Assembly: GCA_002706685.1 (NCBI GenBank)
Contig: PALV01000020.1
Location: 1 to 64,000 of the forward strand
Length of the DNA stretch: 64,000 bases
Reading direction: 5' to 3'
DNA from: Gammaproteobacteria bacterium
GTDB lineage: Bacteria; Pseudomonadota; Gammaproteobacteria; Pseudomonadales; Pseudohongiellaceae
The notes below the pieces were generated by a model. The model had not been told where the DNA came from, ran no database searches, and was given only the letters and a program-made list of their open reading frames with translations. A program made the translations under genes and the position numbers. Of the stretch, positions 1 to 8,463 are shown piece by piece. Each line of letters begins with the position of its first letter. Position 1 is the stretch's first letter.

Positions 1-25
1 AGCCTTCGTGGCTAAGAGGCCGCGT

Positions 26-53
26 ATTATACGCGTTTGAATCAGTCTGGCAA
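26..53 (-). promoter_or_regulatory. Strong leftward promoter (P2-like) of an off-window operon
   Basis: On the minus strand a -35 TTGCCA (48-53) is separated by 16 bases from a perfect -10 TATAAT (26-31), followed by a GC-rich discriminator. An A/T-rich stretch at about 55-95 lies just upstream and could be an UP element. Transcription would start near 19 and leave the window leftwards. With the second promoter at 147-174 this resembles an rRNA operon promoter pair. In Pseudomonas a 16S gene lies next to msrQ, which fits, but the RNA gene itself is not in the window. Confidence 0.7.
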
Positions 54-146
54 GGCTTTTTTCGAACAATTTTTTGATCAACCGTCGATCAAAATTCCTC
101 ACCTGGCCTGCCTGCTGAAGTTGCCCTTCAGCTGTCAGGGGCGCGC

Positions 147-174
147 ATTATGCCACAGTTTTTGATGCCTGCAA
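147..174 (-). promoter_or_regulatory. Strong leftward promoter (P1-like) with UP-like element
   Basis: Minus-strand -35 TTGCAG (169-174), 16-base spacer and -10 CATAAT (147-152), followed by GCGCGCCCC. That discriminator is typical of stringently controlled stable-RNA promoters. A strongly A/T-rich block at about 178-215 lies where an UP element would be. It sits some 120 bases upstream of the second leftward promoter, the usual rrn P1/P2 layout. Confidence 0.6.
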
Positions 175-272
175 GCACTTTGACAAAAATTTGTTAAGAA
201 GTTTTGTCGAGCCCTGACGAGGTCCCAACATTACGCACCAGCGCGCGATTGGAACCTGCATACCTGACTGGG

Positions 273-935
273 TTACTGACTCGAAACTGACGATGCGCCG
301 GCGCGATTTGATCGCCTGGCCTGTCGTCTAAGATACTGCACTAGTCGGTACCCCAAAAGCAGGGCGAGTAGTGTACCATAAAATACTGCGTCGAAAACAT
401 CTGTACGCAAAATCCAAGTGAGGTGTAATACACCGAGAATAGCTGCAACATAAACCAGTCGGTGAAGCGGCTTCCAACGCCTGCCCATCAGACGCACCAT
501 ACGCTTGGGAGATGTTGCTCCCATGGCGGCCAGAATCAGAAAAGATACAAAGCCGACCGTGATGTAAGGCCTCTCCAGAATATCGTCACCGACCTCGAAC
601 CAGCGCAGCTCAAGCAGAAACACGACATACACAACAAAGTGCAGACTGGCATAGAACAGTGCGAACAGACCCAAGGTCCTGCGCAGCGGAGCCGCTCCGG
701 TAAGCCCCATCAGTTCTCGCATTGGCGTGATTGCCAGACTCATCAGCAGAAAACGCAAAGTCCAGCGACCCGTTTCCAGAGCAAGTTCTTTAGCGGGGTC
801 AGCCCCGAGGTTATTCTGTATCGCACCCAGCAACAGATAGAGGAAAGGCATGCAGGCCAAAACCCAGATGCCCCACCTGATCCAACGCCATAGCGAAGGG
901 TTGCGTCGCCAGTCCGGCGCAGCTCGCGCAGTCAA
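273..935 (-). CDS. msrQ: Heme-binding membrane subunit MsrQ of the MsrPQ methionine sulfoxide reductase
   Basis: MsrQ is the b-type cytochrome of the inner membrane that passes electrons from the quinone pool or flavin to periplasmic MsrP, which repairs oxidised methionine in envelope proteins. The 220-residue product has about six hydrophobic helices of the ferric-reductase-like fold. Candidate heme-ligating histidines lie in LHFVVYV (near residue 98) and in HRLVYVAAILGVLHLTW (about 158-174). The start appears to be TTG at 935, because AGGAG lies six bases upstream. It follows msrP by 24 bases on the same strand, and a local 15-bp tandem duplication at the junction supplies the Shine-Dalgarno sequence. 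Confidence 0.93.
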   Translation of the reverse strand: MTARAAPDWRRNPSLWRWIRWGIWVLACMPFLYLLLGAIQNNLGADPAKELALETGRWTLRFLLMSLAITPMRELMGLTGAAPLRRTLGLFALFYASLHFVVYVVFLLELRWFEVGDDILERPYITVGFVSFLILAAMGATSPKRMVRLMGRRWKPLHRLVYVAAILGVLHLTWILRTDVFDAVFYGTLLALLLGYRLVQYLRRQARRSNRAGASSVSSQ

Positions 936-943
936 TCCTTACT

Positions 944-973
944 CCTGGTAATAACGGGCCTAGTAATAACGGG
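944..973. repeat. 15-bp tandem duplication at the msrP-msrQ junction
   Basis: Positions 944-958 and 959-973 are two head-to-tail copies of a 15-base unit that differ at one base. The right copy contains the last codons and stop of msrP. The left copy contributes to the ribosome binding site of msrQ. It looks like a recent slippage or duplication event that set the spacing between the two genes. Confidence 0.75.
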
Positions 974-2003
974 ACAGATCCATACCCTGATACAGATGCG
1001 CCACTTCCTCTCCATAGCCATTAAACATCAGGGTCTCCTGACGCGACGGGCTGAACAGGGTACGCGGCAGCCTTGTTTCCATGTCCTGACGCCAGCGCGG
1101 GTGGTGAACATTAGGATTCACATTGGCATAAAAGCCATATTCATTTGGCTGCATCATATTCCATGTGGTGGGCGGCTCTTCCTCAACAAATCGGATCTTG
1201 ACGATGGACTTGACGCTCTTGAAGCCGTACTTCCAGGGCACTACCAGTCTGATCGGCGCCCCATTCTGAGGTGGCATGTAGTTACCATAGAGACCTACCG
1301 CCAGGAAAGTCAGCGGATTCATCGCCTCATCCATGCGCAGCCCTTCCCGATAGGGCCAGTCGACAATACTGAATCGACTGCGTTGAGCTGGCATCTGCTC
1401 AGGGTCCACCAGCGTTTCAAAGGCGACATATTTGGCTTTTGAGGTCGGTTCCATTCGTTCGATCAGGGAAGCCAGCGAAAAGCCAACCCAGGGAATCACC
1501 ATCGACCAGCGCTCTACACAGCGCAGGCGATAGATTCGCTCTTCCAGTTGCGCAGGTTGCACCAGGTCTTCCAGATGGTACACGCCGGGTTTTGCGCATT
1601 CACCACCGATATCAATAGACCAGGGGTCGACATTAAAAGACTGCGAGTTACGGTAGGGATCTTCCTTGTCCATGCCAAACTCGTAAAAGTTATTGTAAGT
1701 CACGACATCCTGGTAAGGCGTCAGGGACTCGTCTGTCCAGAACGGGCCGCCCCGCTCCGCTGCTTCAATATTGCTGAACTTATCTTCCCACCACTGCGCC
1801 GGTGCTGACCGCTCAAGGTCCGCCGGCGCCCTGGCACGCAGACCATCGCCGGAGGCTGCACCCGCCAGACCGGGCATCAACAGTCCGGAAGCACCCACCG
1901 CCCCGAAACTCAATGCATCAGTCATGAATTTACGACGGTTGCGATAAACTGACTCAGGTGTAATCTCTGATGACGGTATTTCTCGTTTGGTCTTGATCAA
2001 CAT
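960..2003 (-). CDS. msrP: Molybdopterin catalytic subunit MsrP, Tat-exported
   Basis: Periplasmic methionine-sulfoxide reductase of the sulfite-oxidase fold, which repairs oxidised envelope proteins with MsrQ as electron donor. The 347-residue protein starts with a twin-arginine signal (RNRRKFM near residue 22) and a short hydrophobic stretch ending near AGAASG. The segment IGGECAKPG (near residue 132) carries the cysteine expected to bind molybdenum, and WSMVIPWVG and VVPWKYGFK are typical of the family. Length and layout match E. coli MsrP (YedY). It is co-oriented with msrQ and follows pssA by about 60 bases. Confidence 0.95.
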   Translation of the reverse strand: MLIKTKREIPSSEITPESVYRNRRKFMTDALSFGAVGASGLLMPGLAGAASGDGLRARAPADLERSAPAQWWEDKFSNIEAAERGGPFWTDESLTPYQDVVTYNNFYEFGMDKEDPYRNSQSFNVDPWSIDIGGECAKPGVYHLEDLVQPAQLEERIYRLRCVERWSMVIPWVGFSLASLIERMEPTSKAKYVAFETLVDPEQMPAQRSRFSIVDWPYREGLRMDEAMNPLTFLAVGLYGNYMPPQNGAPIRLVVPWKYGFKSVKSIVKIRFVEEEPPTTWNMMQPNEYGFYANVNPNVHHPRWRQDMETRLPRTLFSPSRQETLMFNGYGEEVAHLYQGMDLSRYY

Positions 2004-2064
2004 AACTGAACTCCCTGAGACTTGGGTGTCTGAAACTAAGGTGCTTTCACTGGCCTGACTTTCA

Positions 2065-2904
2065 TTACGGTTCAGCCGACTGTCCGGTTTGCTCGCGACG
2101 CAGCTTTAACTTCTTGTAAGCTCCAATAACAGGACCGGAACAAACGTAAACTACGCACATGGTAAGCAGCACTTCATGCGGGCGCTGCGCAATTACCACC
2201 AGCAACACCACCGCCATCACGAATACGACATAGGGGACAGTCCCTTTAAAGTGTATCTCTTTAAAGCTGTAATACCGGTAGTTTGAGACCATCAACAAAC
2301 CGGTAATCGCTGTCAGCAATGCCGCGCCGATCGCAGTCCAGTAGCCTGGCTGAATATTGTATTTGTACGCAACCCACACCACGAATGTTACCAGCCCGGC
2401 CGCAACCGGACTTTGCAAACCAACAAAGAAGCGCTTGTCGACCGTACCAAGCTGCACGTTGAAGCGCGCCAGCCGCAGCGCAGCGCAGGACATGAAGATG
2501 AAACTCGCGGCCCAGCCCGCATTGCCCAGTGAGGACAGCGTCCAGCTAAAAATGATCAGCGCAGGGGCTACACCAAAGGACACCATGTCTGCCAGACTGT
2601 CGAACTGCGCACCGAAGGCACTTTGAGTGTTGGTCAACCGGGCCACGCGACCATCCAGCCCGTCCATAACGGCGGCCACCAGAATCGCCCAGCCAGCCGC
2701 ATTAAAATTGCCATTCATACCAGCAATGATCGCGTAGAAACCCGCGAACAAAGCGCCCAGCGTCAGCAGATTGGGCAACAGATAAATGCCTTTGCGGCTG
2801 ATCTTGCGCCCGCCCTCTGACACAAACTCTTCGTGTTCATCGATCGGAATAAAGCTGTCACTGTCATCCTGTGAGTTGTTGTCTTGCTGCGACTTATCGC
2901 TCAT
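2065..2904 (-). CDS. pssA: CDP-diacylglycerol-serine O-phosphatidyltransferase
   Basis: Integral membrane enzyme that makes phosphatidylserine from CDP-diacylglycerol and L-serine, the committed step to phosphatidylethanolamine. The CDP-alcohol phosphotransferase signature is complete: DG-x2-AR then G-x3-D-x3-D in the segment starting DGLDGRVAR (about residues 81-107). A hydrophilic acidic N-terminus of about 40 residues precedes roughly eight hydrophobic helices. At 279 residues it is of the Pseudomonas/Bacillus-like type, not the soluble enteric type. It lies 49 bases downstream of ilvY and upstream of msrP, so read-through from ilvY is possible. Confidence 0.93.
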   Translation of the reverse strand: MSDKSQQDNNSQDDSDSFIPIDEHEEFVSEGGRKISRKGIYLLPNLLTLGALFAGFYAIIAGMNGNFNAAGWAILVAAVMDGLDGRVARLTNTQSAFGAQFDSLADMVSFGVAPALIIFSWTLSSLGNAGWAASFIFMSCAALRLARFNVQLGTVDKRFFVGLQSPVAAGLVTFVVWVAYKYNIQPGYWTAIGAALLTAITGLLMVSNYRYYSFKEIHFKGTVPYVVFVMAVVLLVVIAQRPHEVLLTMCVVYVCSGPVIGAYKKLKLRREQTGQSAEP

Positions 2905-2953
2905 GTATTACTCGCTGTTGTTGGTGATTCTTTACTACACCCTGTGCACCCGA

Positions 2954-3889
2954 TTATACACGCTTGTCAAAACGCTGCAGTGAGCGCTCATGCTGGTCGG
3001 ACACTGATTCGGTCACTTTCCAGAAAGCGTTGATCAGCGGATTGCTCAATCGGCGCTTCAGCGCGCAGAGACCGATTGTGAATGGCTCCAGCTCAGTCAT
3101 GACCGGAAGCACCTCAATGTGCGCACTCGATGGACTGTTGTCAACGACCACCCGCGGCACGACGGCAATACCGCAGCCGAGACTGACCATGCTGACCATG
3201 GCTTCATGTCCAGATACCTGGGCATAAACCTGCGGTTTAATACCACGCTGGTGAAACCACTGCTCAAGGCGTTGGCGCGACAGGCCTGTTTCAGAGAGTA
3301 TCAACGGGATCTGCGCCCAATCATACTTATTTATCTGCTCAGCACGCTGCAAGGTCTGGCGCAACGGGCAGTCGATCGTAGGCCCGATACACACCAGTGG
3401 CGAATGGCCAAGTGGCAGAAACTCCATACTGTCAGGCAGCTGCTCGGGAAGCGCGGCTATTGCCAGAGCGTCAAGCTCATCGCTCACGCGTGACAGGGCC
3501 TGCGCCGAATCACCTGTGTGCAACTGCAGCTCAACTTGGGGATATTCGGCACGAAACCGCTGCATCAGGGCCTGCAGAAAGCTGTAGCTCGCGGTCACCG
3601 AACAGAACAGACTCAAGGCCCCTCGCACCACTTCGTCGGATTGCAGCCCTGCCTGCAGAAGCTGCCAGCGATCAACAACATCGTTCGCAAAATCCCTGAC
3701 CAGGTAAGCCTCGGCCGTCAGTTTGACCGAGCGCCGATCACGCTCAAACAAAACCACTCCCAGCTCCTGCTCCAGTCGCTGAATGGCGCGCGTCAACCCC
3801 GACGCACTGATGTGAAGTTCGCGACTGGCTTTGGCGAAATGCAGCGTACGCGCCAAAGCCAAAAACATTTTTAGATCTCTGATATCCAT
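2954..3889 (-). CDS. ilvY: LysR-family activator IlvY
   Basis: LysR-type regulator that in enterics activates the divergent ilvC gene in response to acetolactate or acetohydroxybutyrate. Residues 1-60 form the winged helix-turn-helix (starting MDIRDLKMFLALART, with FAKASRELHISASGLTRAI as the helix pair). The remainder is the periplasmic-binding-protein-like effector domain. It has 311 residues; E. coli IlvY has about 297. Divergence from ilvC across a 151-base gap containing a clear inverted repeat supports the assignment over a generic LysR. Confidence 0.9.
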   Translation of the reverse strand: MDIRDLKMFLALARTLHFAKASRELHISASGLTRAIQRLEQELGVVLFERDRRSVKLTAEAYLVRDFANDVVDRWQLLQAGLQSDEVVRGALSLFCSVTASYSFLQALMQRFRAEYPQVELQLHTGDSAQALSRVSDELDALAIAALPEQLPDSMEFLPLGHSPLVCIGPTIDCPLRQTLQRAEQINKYDWAQIPLILSETGLSRQRLEQWFHQRGIKPQVYAQVSGHEAMVSMVSLGCGIAVVPRVVVDNSPSSAHIEVLPVMTELEPFTIGLCALKRRLSNPLINAFWKVTESVSDQHERSLQRFDKRV

Positions 3890-3928
3890 GCCAAGATACC
3901 GTGCCTCTCAGGCGCGCCAGACGATTCT

Positions 3929-3945
3929 ATTGCATATTCTGCAAT
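3929..3945. promoter_or_regulatory. Probable IlvY operator between ilvY and ilvC
   Basis: A perfect 6-bp inverted repeat, ATTGCA-TATTC-TGCAAT, of the LysR T-N11-A type. It lies in the ilvY-ilvC intergenic region, closer to ilvY. A half-site-like TTGCAA at 4021-4026, just before ilvC, may be part of a second operator. In E. coli IlvY binds tandem operators between these same two genes; occupancy here is inferred. Confidence 0.65.
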
Positions 3946-3967
3946 ACGAAATTGACAATATATCATT

Positions 3968-3995
3968 TTACGCAAGCAAGCTCACCTATTAGTAT
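3968..3995 (+). promoter_or_regulatory. Candidate ilvC promoter
   Basis: TTTACG (3968-3973), 16-base spacer, TAGTAT (3990-3995), each matching consensus at four of six positions. The weak hexamers suit an activator-dependent promoter. The IlvY operator ends 22 bases upstream of the -35. A TTGACA at 3952-3957 has no acceptable -10 at normal spacing. Confidence 0.4.
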
Positions 3996-4040
3996 GGCCG
4001 CCTGACCAAATTCAACCTGATTGCAACAAAGGACCGGATT

Positions 4041-5510
4041 ATGAATTACTTCAATACCTTGTCACTGCGCCAGCAGCTGCAGCAACTCGGCAAATGCCGT
4101 TTCATGGATACTGCCGAATTCGCTGATGGCGTCAACCGTCTGCTGGGCAAGAAAGTAGTCATCGTCGGTTGCGGCGCTCAGGGCCTTAACCAGGGCCTGA
4201 ACATGCGTGACAGCGGCCTGGATATCAGCTACGCCCTGCGCGCTGAGGCTATCGCCGAGAAGCGTCAGTCATGGAAAAACGCTACAGAAAATGGCTTTAC
4301 TGCAGGCACTTACGAAGACCTGATTCCGCAGGCCGACCTGGTGCTCAACCTGACACCGGACAAGCAGCATACCTCTGTTATCAAGCAGGTTATGCCATTG
4401 ATGAAGAAAGGTGCCTGCCTGGCCTACTCACATGGCTTCAACATTGTTGAAGAAGGCATGCAGATCCGTGACGACCTGACCGTCATCATGGTAGCGCCCA
4501 AGTGCCCGGGCTCAGAAGTCCGCGAAGAGTACAAGCGTGGCTTTGGTGTACCGACCCTGATCGCGGTCCACCCGGAGAACGATCCACAGGGCGAAGGCCT
4601 GGAACTGGCCAAGGCATACGCGGCTGCTACCGGCGGTCATCGTGCAGGTGTTCTGGAGTCTTCTTTTATTGCGGAAGTAAAATCCGACCTGATGGGTGAG
4701 CAGACCATTCTTTGTGGCGTACTGCAGACCGGCTCCATTCTTTGCTACAACCGCATGATCGAGAAAGGTGTCGAAGCCGGCTATGCATCCAAACTGATCC
4801 AGCATGGCTGGGAAGTTATTTCTGAAGGCCTCAAGCACGGCGGCATCACCAACATGATGGATCGCCTGTCCAACCCTGCCAAGCTGGTTGCCAACTCACT
4901 GGCCCAGGAACTTAAAGAACTTATGGCACCGTTGTTCCAGAAACACATGGACGACATCATGAGCGGTGAGTTTTCGCGCACCATGATGGAAGACTGGGCG
5001 AATGACGACAAGAACCTGTTGACCTGGCGGGAACAGACCGGTGAGACAGCATTCGAAAAGTCGACTGCCGGTGACATGGAAATTTCTGAACAGGAGTACT
5101 ACGACAACGGCATTCTGATGGCCGCCTTCCTGAAAGCCGGTGTAGAGCTGGCCTTTGAGACCATGACTGACGCAGGCATTATCGAAGAGTCCGCCTATTA
5201 CGAGTCACTGCACGAAACACCACTGATCGCCAACCTGATCGGTCGCAAAAAGCTGTATGAAATGAACAAGGTGATCTCAGATACCGCTGAGTATGGCTGC
5301 TATCTGTTCTCACACGCAGCAGTGCCGCTGCTGGAAGATTTCATGCAGAAAGTTGACACTGACGTGATCGGCAAGGGCCTGCAGTTGAGCGACAACAACG
5401 TCGACAACACGGCACTGATTGCTGTGAACCAGTCTATCCGTAACCATCCGATCGAGATTGTAGGTCGTCGTCTGCGCTCTTACATGACTGCAATGAAAAA
5501 GGCGATCTAA
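4041..5510 (+). CDS. ilvC: Ketol-acid reductoisomerase, class II (long form)
   Basis: NADPH- and Mg-dependent enzyme converting acetolactate and acetohydroxybutyrate to dihydroxy acids in valine, leucine and isoleucine synthesis. [10 protein letters not shown] (about residues 44-53) is the dinucleotide-binding loop. At 489 residues with a duplicated C-terminal knotted domain it is the enteric/plant class II enzyme, not the roughly 338-residue class I enzyme usual in pseudomonads. AAAGGA lies upstream of the ATG. It is monocistronic, controlled divergently by ilvY and followed by a strong hairpin at 5526-5562. The class and the ilvY partner suggest acquisition of an ilvYC cassette. Confidence 0.97.
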   Translation: MNYFNTLSLRQQLQQLGKCRFMDTAEFADGVNRLLGKKVVIVGCGAQGLNQGLNMRDSGLDISYALRAEAIAEKRQSWKNATENGFTAGTYEDLIPQADLVLNLTPDKQHTSVIKQVMPLMKKGACLAYSHGFNIVEEGMQIRDDLTVIMVAPKCPGSEVREEYKRGFGVPTLIAVHPENDPQGEGLELAKAYAAATGGHRAGVLESSFIAEVKSDLMGEQTILCGVLQTGSILCYNRMIEKGVEAGYASKLIQHGWEVISEGLKHGGITNMMDRLSNPAKLVANSLAQELKELMAPLFQKHMDDIMSGEFSRTMMEDWANDDKNLLTWREQTGETAFEKSTAGDMEISEQEYYDNGILMAAFLKAGVELAFETMTDAGIIEESAYYESLHETPLIANLIGRKKLYEMNKVISDTAEYGCYLFSHAAVPLLEDFMQKVDTDVIGKGLQLSDNNVDNTALIAVNQSIRNHPIEIVGRRLRSYMTAMKKAI

Positions 5511-5525
5511 ACCGCCATTGTGATT

Positions 5526-5562
5526 GTGAGCTACCTGCGCCCTCTCGGGCGCAGGTGCTCAC
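5526..5562 (+). terminator. Hairpin after ilvC
   Basis: Two-tier inverted repeat: GTGAGC pairs with GCTCAC, and CCTGCGCCC with GGGCGCAGG around a four-base loop. It begins 15 bases after the ilvC stop. The following sequence is A/T-rich but has no clear T tract, so termination may be weak, or the hairpin may mainly stabilise the ilvC 3' end. Confidence 0.6.
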
Positions 5563-5583
5563 GTCAATAAGAATAAATCAGAT

Positions 5584-5612
5584 TTGAGATTAGCTGCGAA
5601 GTCCCGTACTGT
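5584..5612 (+). promoter_or_regulatory. Candidate promoter for a leaderless mRNA
   Basis: TTGAGA (5584-5589), 17-base spacer and TACTGT (5607-5612). The ATG of the next gene begins seven bases after the -10 hexamer, about where transcription would start. No Shine-Dalgarno sequence precedes that ATG, consistent with leaderless translation. The -10 match is poor (three of six). Confidence 0.35.
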
Positions 5613-5618
5613 AAAAGC

Positions 5619-5906
5619 ATGACTATCGCAACTTTATTGATCCTGACCGCAGTGACGCTGAGCGCCTGCGCATTCGCCCATCTCCGTATCCGGGAACACG
5701 CTGGCTCAACACGCCACCTGGTAAGACTGACACTGATTGTAGTAGGCGCAGCCTTCGGATCGGTAATGACCCTGGTCTACACTGACTCCGACAGCCTGCT
5801 TGAACGTTTACTTATTTTCCTCAGTGCATTCGGCACAGTTCACATACCAGCCGCATTCATACTTCAAATAAAGCATGTCCGCGGCTCACCACACCGGGAT
5901 GACTGA
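5619..5906 (+). CDS. Small three-helix membrane protein of unknown function
   Basis: A 95-residue open frame between ilvC and the convergent ilvN, ending four bases before the ilvN stop. It has three hydrophobic segments (about residues 3-20, 35-54 and 64-84) and a charged tail, the profile of a small inner-membrane protein. I do not recognise a family. It is in neither frame of its neighbours and fills the gap exactly, which favours a real gene. There is no ribosome binding site, and a putative promoter ends just before the ATG. If the gene is spurious, the region is only an ilvC-ilvN spacer. Confidence 0.5.
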   Translation: MTIATLLILTAVTLSACAFAHLRIREHAGSTRHLVRLTLIVVGAAFGSVMTLVYTDSDSLLERLLIFLSAFGTVHIPAAFILQIKHVRGSPHRDD

Positions 5907-5910
5907 GCCT

Positions 5911-6402
5911 TCACAGGCTCAGTACTTTCTCACCTCTTGAAATACCGGTCACACCGGTACGCGCCACTTCCAGTACCGCGGCATTGCCCAGAGCAGCGAT
6001 GAAGCTGTCAAGCTTGTCAGAGGTTCCGGTCAACTGAATGCTGTAAACCGTGCTGGTCACATCAACGATCTGTCCACGGAAAATATCCGTGGTGCGCTTG
6101 ATCTCGGCACGTTGAGCGCCGGTGGCCTTCACCTTGATCAACATCAGTTCGCGTTCAATATGCGAACCCTCCGTCAGATCCACCAGTTTCACCACATCAA
6201 TCAGCTTGTTCAGGTGTTTGGTGATCTGCTCGATCTTGCGATCATCACCAATGGTGGTGATCGTCAATCGTGACAGCGTGTGGTCCTCAGTTGGTGCCAC
6301 AGTGAGTGATTCAATATTGTAGTTACGCTGAGAAAACAAACCGACAACACGAGACAGGGCGCCAGGTTCATTCTCCAACAGTATGGAAATTATGTGCCGC
6401 AT
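5911..6402 (-). CDS. ilvN: Acetolactate synthase, small regulatory subunit
   Basis: Regulatory subunit that raises activity of the catalytic subunit and confers valine feedback inhibition. The 163-residue protein opens with an ACT domain (ISILLENEPGALSRVVGLF, residues 4-22), followed by the C-terminal ALS_ss_C domain. The length is typical of the IlvH type. It starts one base after the stop of the large subunit, so the two are surely co-transcribed. It converges with the small membrane protein gene with only four bases between stops. Confidence 0.96.
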   Translation of the reverse strand: MRHIISILLENEPGALSRVVGLFSQRNYNIESLTVAPTEDHTLSRLTITTIGDDRKIEQITKHLNKLIDVVKLVDLTEGSHIERELMLIKVKATGAQRAEIKRTTDIFRGQIVDVTSTVYSIQLTGTSDKLDSFIAALGNAAVLEVARTGVTGISRGEKVLSL

Positions 6403-6403
6403 C

Positions 6404-8128
6404 TTATGTTCTCTCCGTTTTGCTCAACCACATGTCTTTCATTGACCCGCCTTTGATAGCCATCGGGTAAACATGCTCAGCCTGATCCACTGCCACATCG
6501 ATAAATACCAGCTTGTCCTTCAGCGCGAATGCTTGTTCCATTTTGCTGTCCAGTTCGGACAGTTTCTCGATACGCATTCCGACGTGCCCGTAAGCCTCTA
6601 CCAGCTTGATGAAGTCAGGCAGTGATTCAGAATAGGTGCTGTGCGAGTGACGCCCACCGTATTGCATGTCCTGCCACTGCTTGACCATACCCAGCGCCTG
6701 GTTGTTCAGACAGACAATCTTGATTGGCAGACCATACTGCAGACAGGTAGCCAGTTCCTGTATACACATCTGAATACTGCCCTCGCCTGTAATACAGACT
6801 GAGATTGCGTCAGGGTAGGCGAGCTGCACGCCGATCGCGGCAGGAAAACCAAAACCCATGGTGCCCAGTCCGCCGGAGTTGATCCAGCGGCGGGGCTTGT
6901 CGAAATGGTAGTACTGCGCGGCAAACATCTGGTGCTGACCCACATCAGAGGATACATAGGCTTCGCCTCGCGTTGCCTTGTAAACACTCTGAACCGCCTG
7001 CTGAGGCTTGATGGTTTCACCCTCTGCAGATTTGACTTTCAGACACTGCTTGGCCCGCCAGCCCTCAATCTGCTGCCACCACAATTCAAGCGATTTGCTG
7101 TCGACACGGGCATCCGCGCTACCAATCAACTCCAGCATTTCTTCCAGAACACTGGTGACCGAGCCTACGATGGGGACATCAGCCGCTACGGTTTTGGAGA
7201 TCGATGCAGGGTCGATGTCAACATGAAGAATCTTGGCCCCCGGGCAGAATTTGTTGACAGCATTGGTCACACGATCGTCAAAGCGAACACCAATACCCAG
7301 CACCACATCGCTGAAATGCATGGCCATATTGGCTTCGTAGGTACCGTGCATACCCAGCATGCCGAGAAACTGTTTGTCCGTAGCCGGGTAAGCACCCAGA
7401 CCCATCAATGTATTGGTAATCGGGAATCCGAGTGTTTGCGCCAGACGGGTCAGCAGCTCTGAGCCGTTACCCTGTATGACACCACCGCCGGCGTAAATAA
7501 CCGGACGCTTGGCCGCCAACAGAATTTCCACTGCTTTTTTGATCTGCCCGGTGTGACCTTTCGCGGGCACCGAGTAGGAGCGCATCTTCACTGATTCAGG
7601 ATAGCGATACTCAAATTTGCGTGCCGGATCTGTGACGTCCTTCGGGACATCAATGACAACCGGGCCAGGCCGGCCGGTGGTCGCAATGTAGAAGGCCTTT
7701 TTGACAACTGCAGGAATATCTTCAGCTTTCTGTACCATGAAGCTGTGTTTGACGATGGGGCGAGAGACACCCACCATGTCTGTTTCCTGGAATGCGTCGG
7801 AGCCGATCAGCGAGCTGTCAACCTGACCGGAGATCACCACCATCGGAATGGAGTCCATAAACGCAGTTGCGATACCGGTAATGGCATTGGTGGCACCTGG
7901 GCCCGAGGTCACCAGCACCACACCAGGCTTGCCGGTGGCTCTGGCATAACCGTCGGCAGCGTGCGTCGCCGCCTGCTCGTGTCGTACCAGAATGTGATCC
8001 ACCTTGTCCTGGTTGAATATCGCATCGTAAATATGCAGCGCTGCGCCGCCCGGATAACCGAACATAAGCTCAACGCCCTCGTCGTGCAGAGCACGAATCA
8101 GCATTTCACCACCAGAAAGCAATTCCAC
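6404..8128 (-). CDS. ilvB: Acetolactate synthase, large catalytic subunit
   Basis: Thiamine-diphosphate enzyme that condenses pyruvate with pyruvate or 2-oxobutyrate, the first common step of branched-chain amino acid synthesis. Visible hallmarks are [19 protein letters not shown] with the catalytic glutamate, the FAD-binding middle domain, and the TPP motif starting GEGSIQM and ending [13 protein letters not shown] place the start at GTG 8128 because AGAGG lies eight bases before it and the product then begins [10 protein letters not shown] as in relatives. An in-frame ATG at 8173 adds 15 residues but lacks a ribosome binding site. It is the first gene of ilvBN and has a long structured leader. 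Confidence 0.95.
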   Translation of the reverse strand: MELLSGGEMLIRALHDEGVELMFGYPGGAALHIYDAIFNQDKVDHILVRHEQAATHAADGYARATGKPGVVLVTSGPGATNAITGIATAFMDSIPMVVISGQVDSSLIGSDAFQETDMVGVSRPIVKHSFMVQKAEDIPAVVKKAFYIATTGRPGPVVIDVPKDVTDPARKFEYRYPESVKMRSYSVPAKGHTGQIKKAVEILLAAKRPVIYAGGGVIQGNGSELLTRLAQTLGFPITNTLMGLGAYPATDKQFLGMLGMHGTYEANMAMHFSDVVLGIGVRFDDRVTNAVNKFCPGAKILHVDIDPASISKTVAADVPIVGSVTSVLEEMLELIGSADARVDSKSLELWWQQIEGWRAKQCLKVKSAEGETIKPQQAVQSVYKATRGEAYVSSDVGQHQMFAAQYYHFDKPRRWINSGGLGTMGFGFPAAIGVQLAYPDAISVCITGEGSIQMCIQELATCLQYGLPIKIVCLNNQALGMVKQWQDMQYGGRHSHSTYSESLPDFIKLVEAYGHVGMRIEKLSELDSKMEQAFALKDKLVFIDVAVDQAEHVYPMAIKGGSMKDMWLSKTERT

Positions 8129-8258
8129 AGTCTTAGCCTCTATTGAATCCAATTTTCCATGTCGCAATGACATCGAAGGAATACCGCGAGGTCGCGATAA
8201 TCCGGCGCTAGTTTATATCAAAAGATGAGCGGCTTCTTGCGTTGTAACACTTTGAAGC

Positions 8259-8284
8259 CATAGGTGGATTGTCAGTCACCTATG
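8259..8284 (-). promoter_or_regulatory. Hairpin in the ilvB leader, proximal
   Basis: Perfect 8-bp inverted repeat CATAGGTG / CACCTATG with a ten-base loop, about 90-130 bases upstream of the ilvB start inside the predicted 5' leader. No U-tract follows it, so it is not a simple intrinsic attenuator. It could be an RNA element or a protein operator. Confidence 0.5.
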
Positions 8285-8386
8285 AGGAACCGATGTGGGC
8301 GCCGATTGCGGCACACCGGTCGACAGGCTGTCGGCAATAATTGTTGTCGCCTGCCTTGCAGAGTCGGGGAGGGGGTTACCTTCTCA

Positions 8387-8434
8387 GTCTGCAGCAACCG
8401 GGAGCTCAGTGTGTAGCCCCGGTTGTGAGCAGAC
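8387..8434 (-). promoter_or_regulatory. Large dyad at the predicted ilvB transcription start
   Basis: Inner 8-bp arms CAACCGGG / CCCGGTTG (8418-8425 and 8395-8402) are flanked by outer 6-bp arms GTCTGC / GCAGAC (8429-8434 and 8387-8392). The -10 ends two bases upstream of the outer arm, so part of that arm is probably not transcribed. Either an operator or a 5'-end stem would fit. It could also serve clpB, which ends at 8495, as a transcript end, although no T tract follows. Confidence 0.5.
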
Positions 8435-8435
8435 A

Positions 8436-8463
8436 ATTGTCCCACGATTCCGCCTGTTGTCAA
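8436..8463 (-). promoter_or_regulatory. Promoter of ilvBN
   Basis: Minus-strand perfect -35 TTGACA (8458-8463), 16-base spacer and -10 GACAAT (8436-8441). The start would be near 8429, giving a leader of about 300 bases before the GTG start. The 8174-8494 gap otherwise holds two hairpins and no open frame resembling an Ile/Leu/Val-rich leader peptide. Confidence 0.6.

Noticed and set aside
462..893. Plus-strand open frame opposite msrQ
   Set aside because: Antisense to a well-supported gene and of shadow composition.
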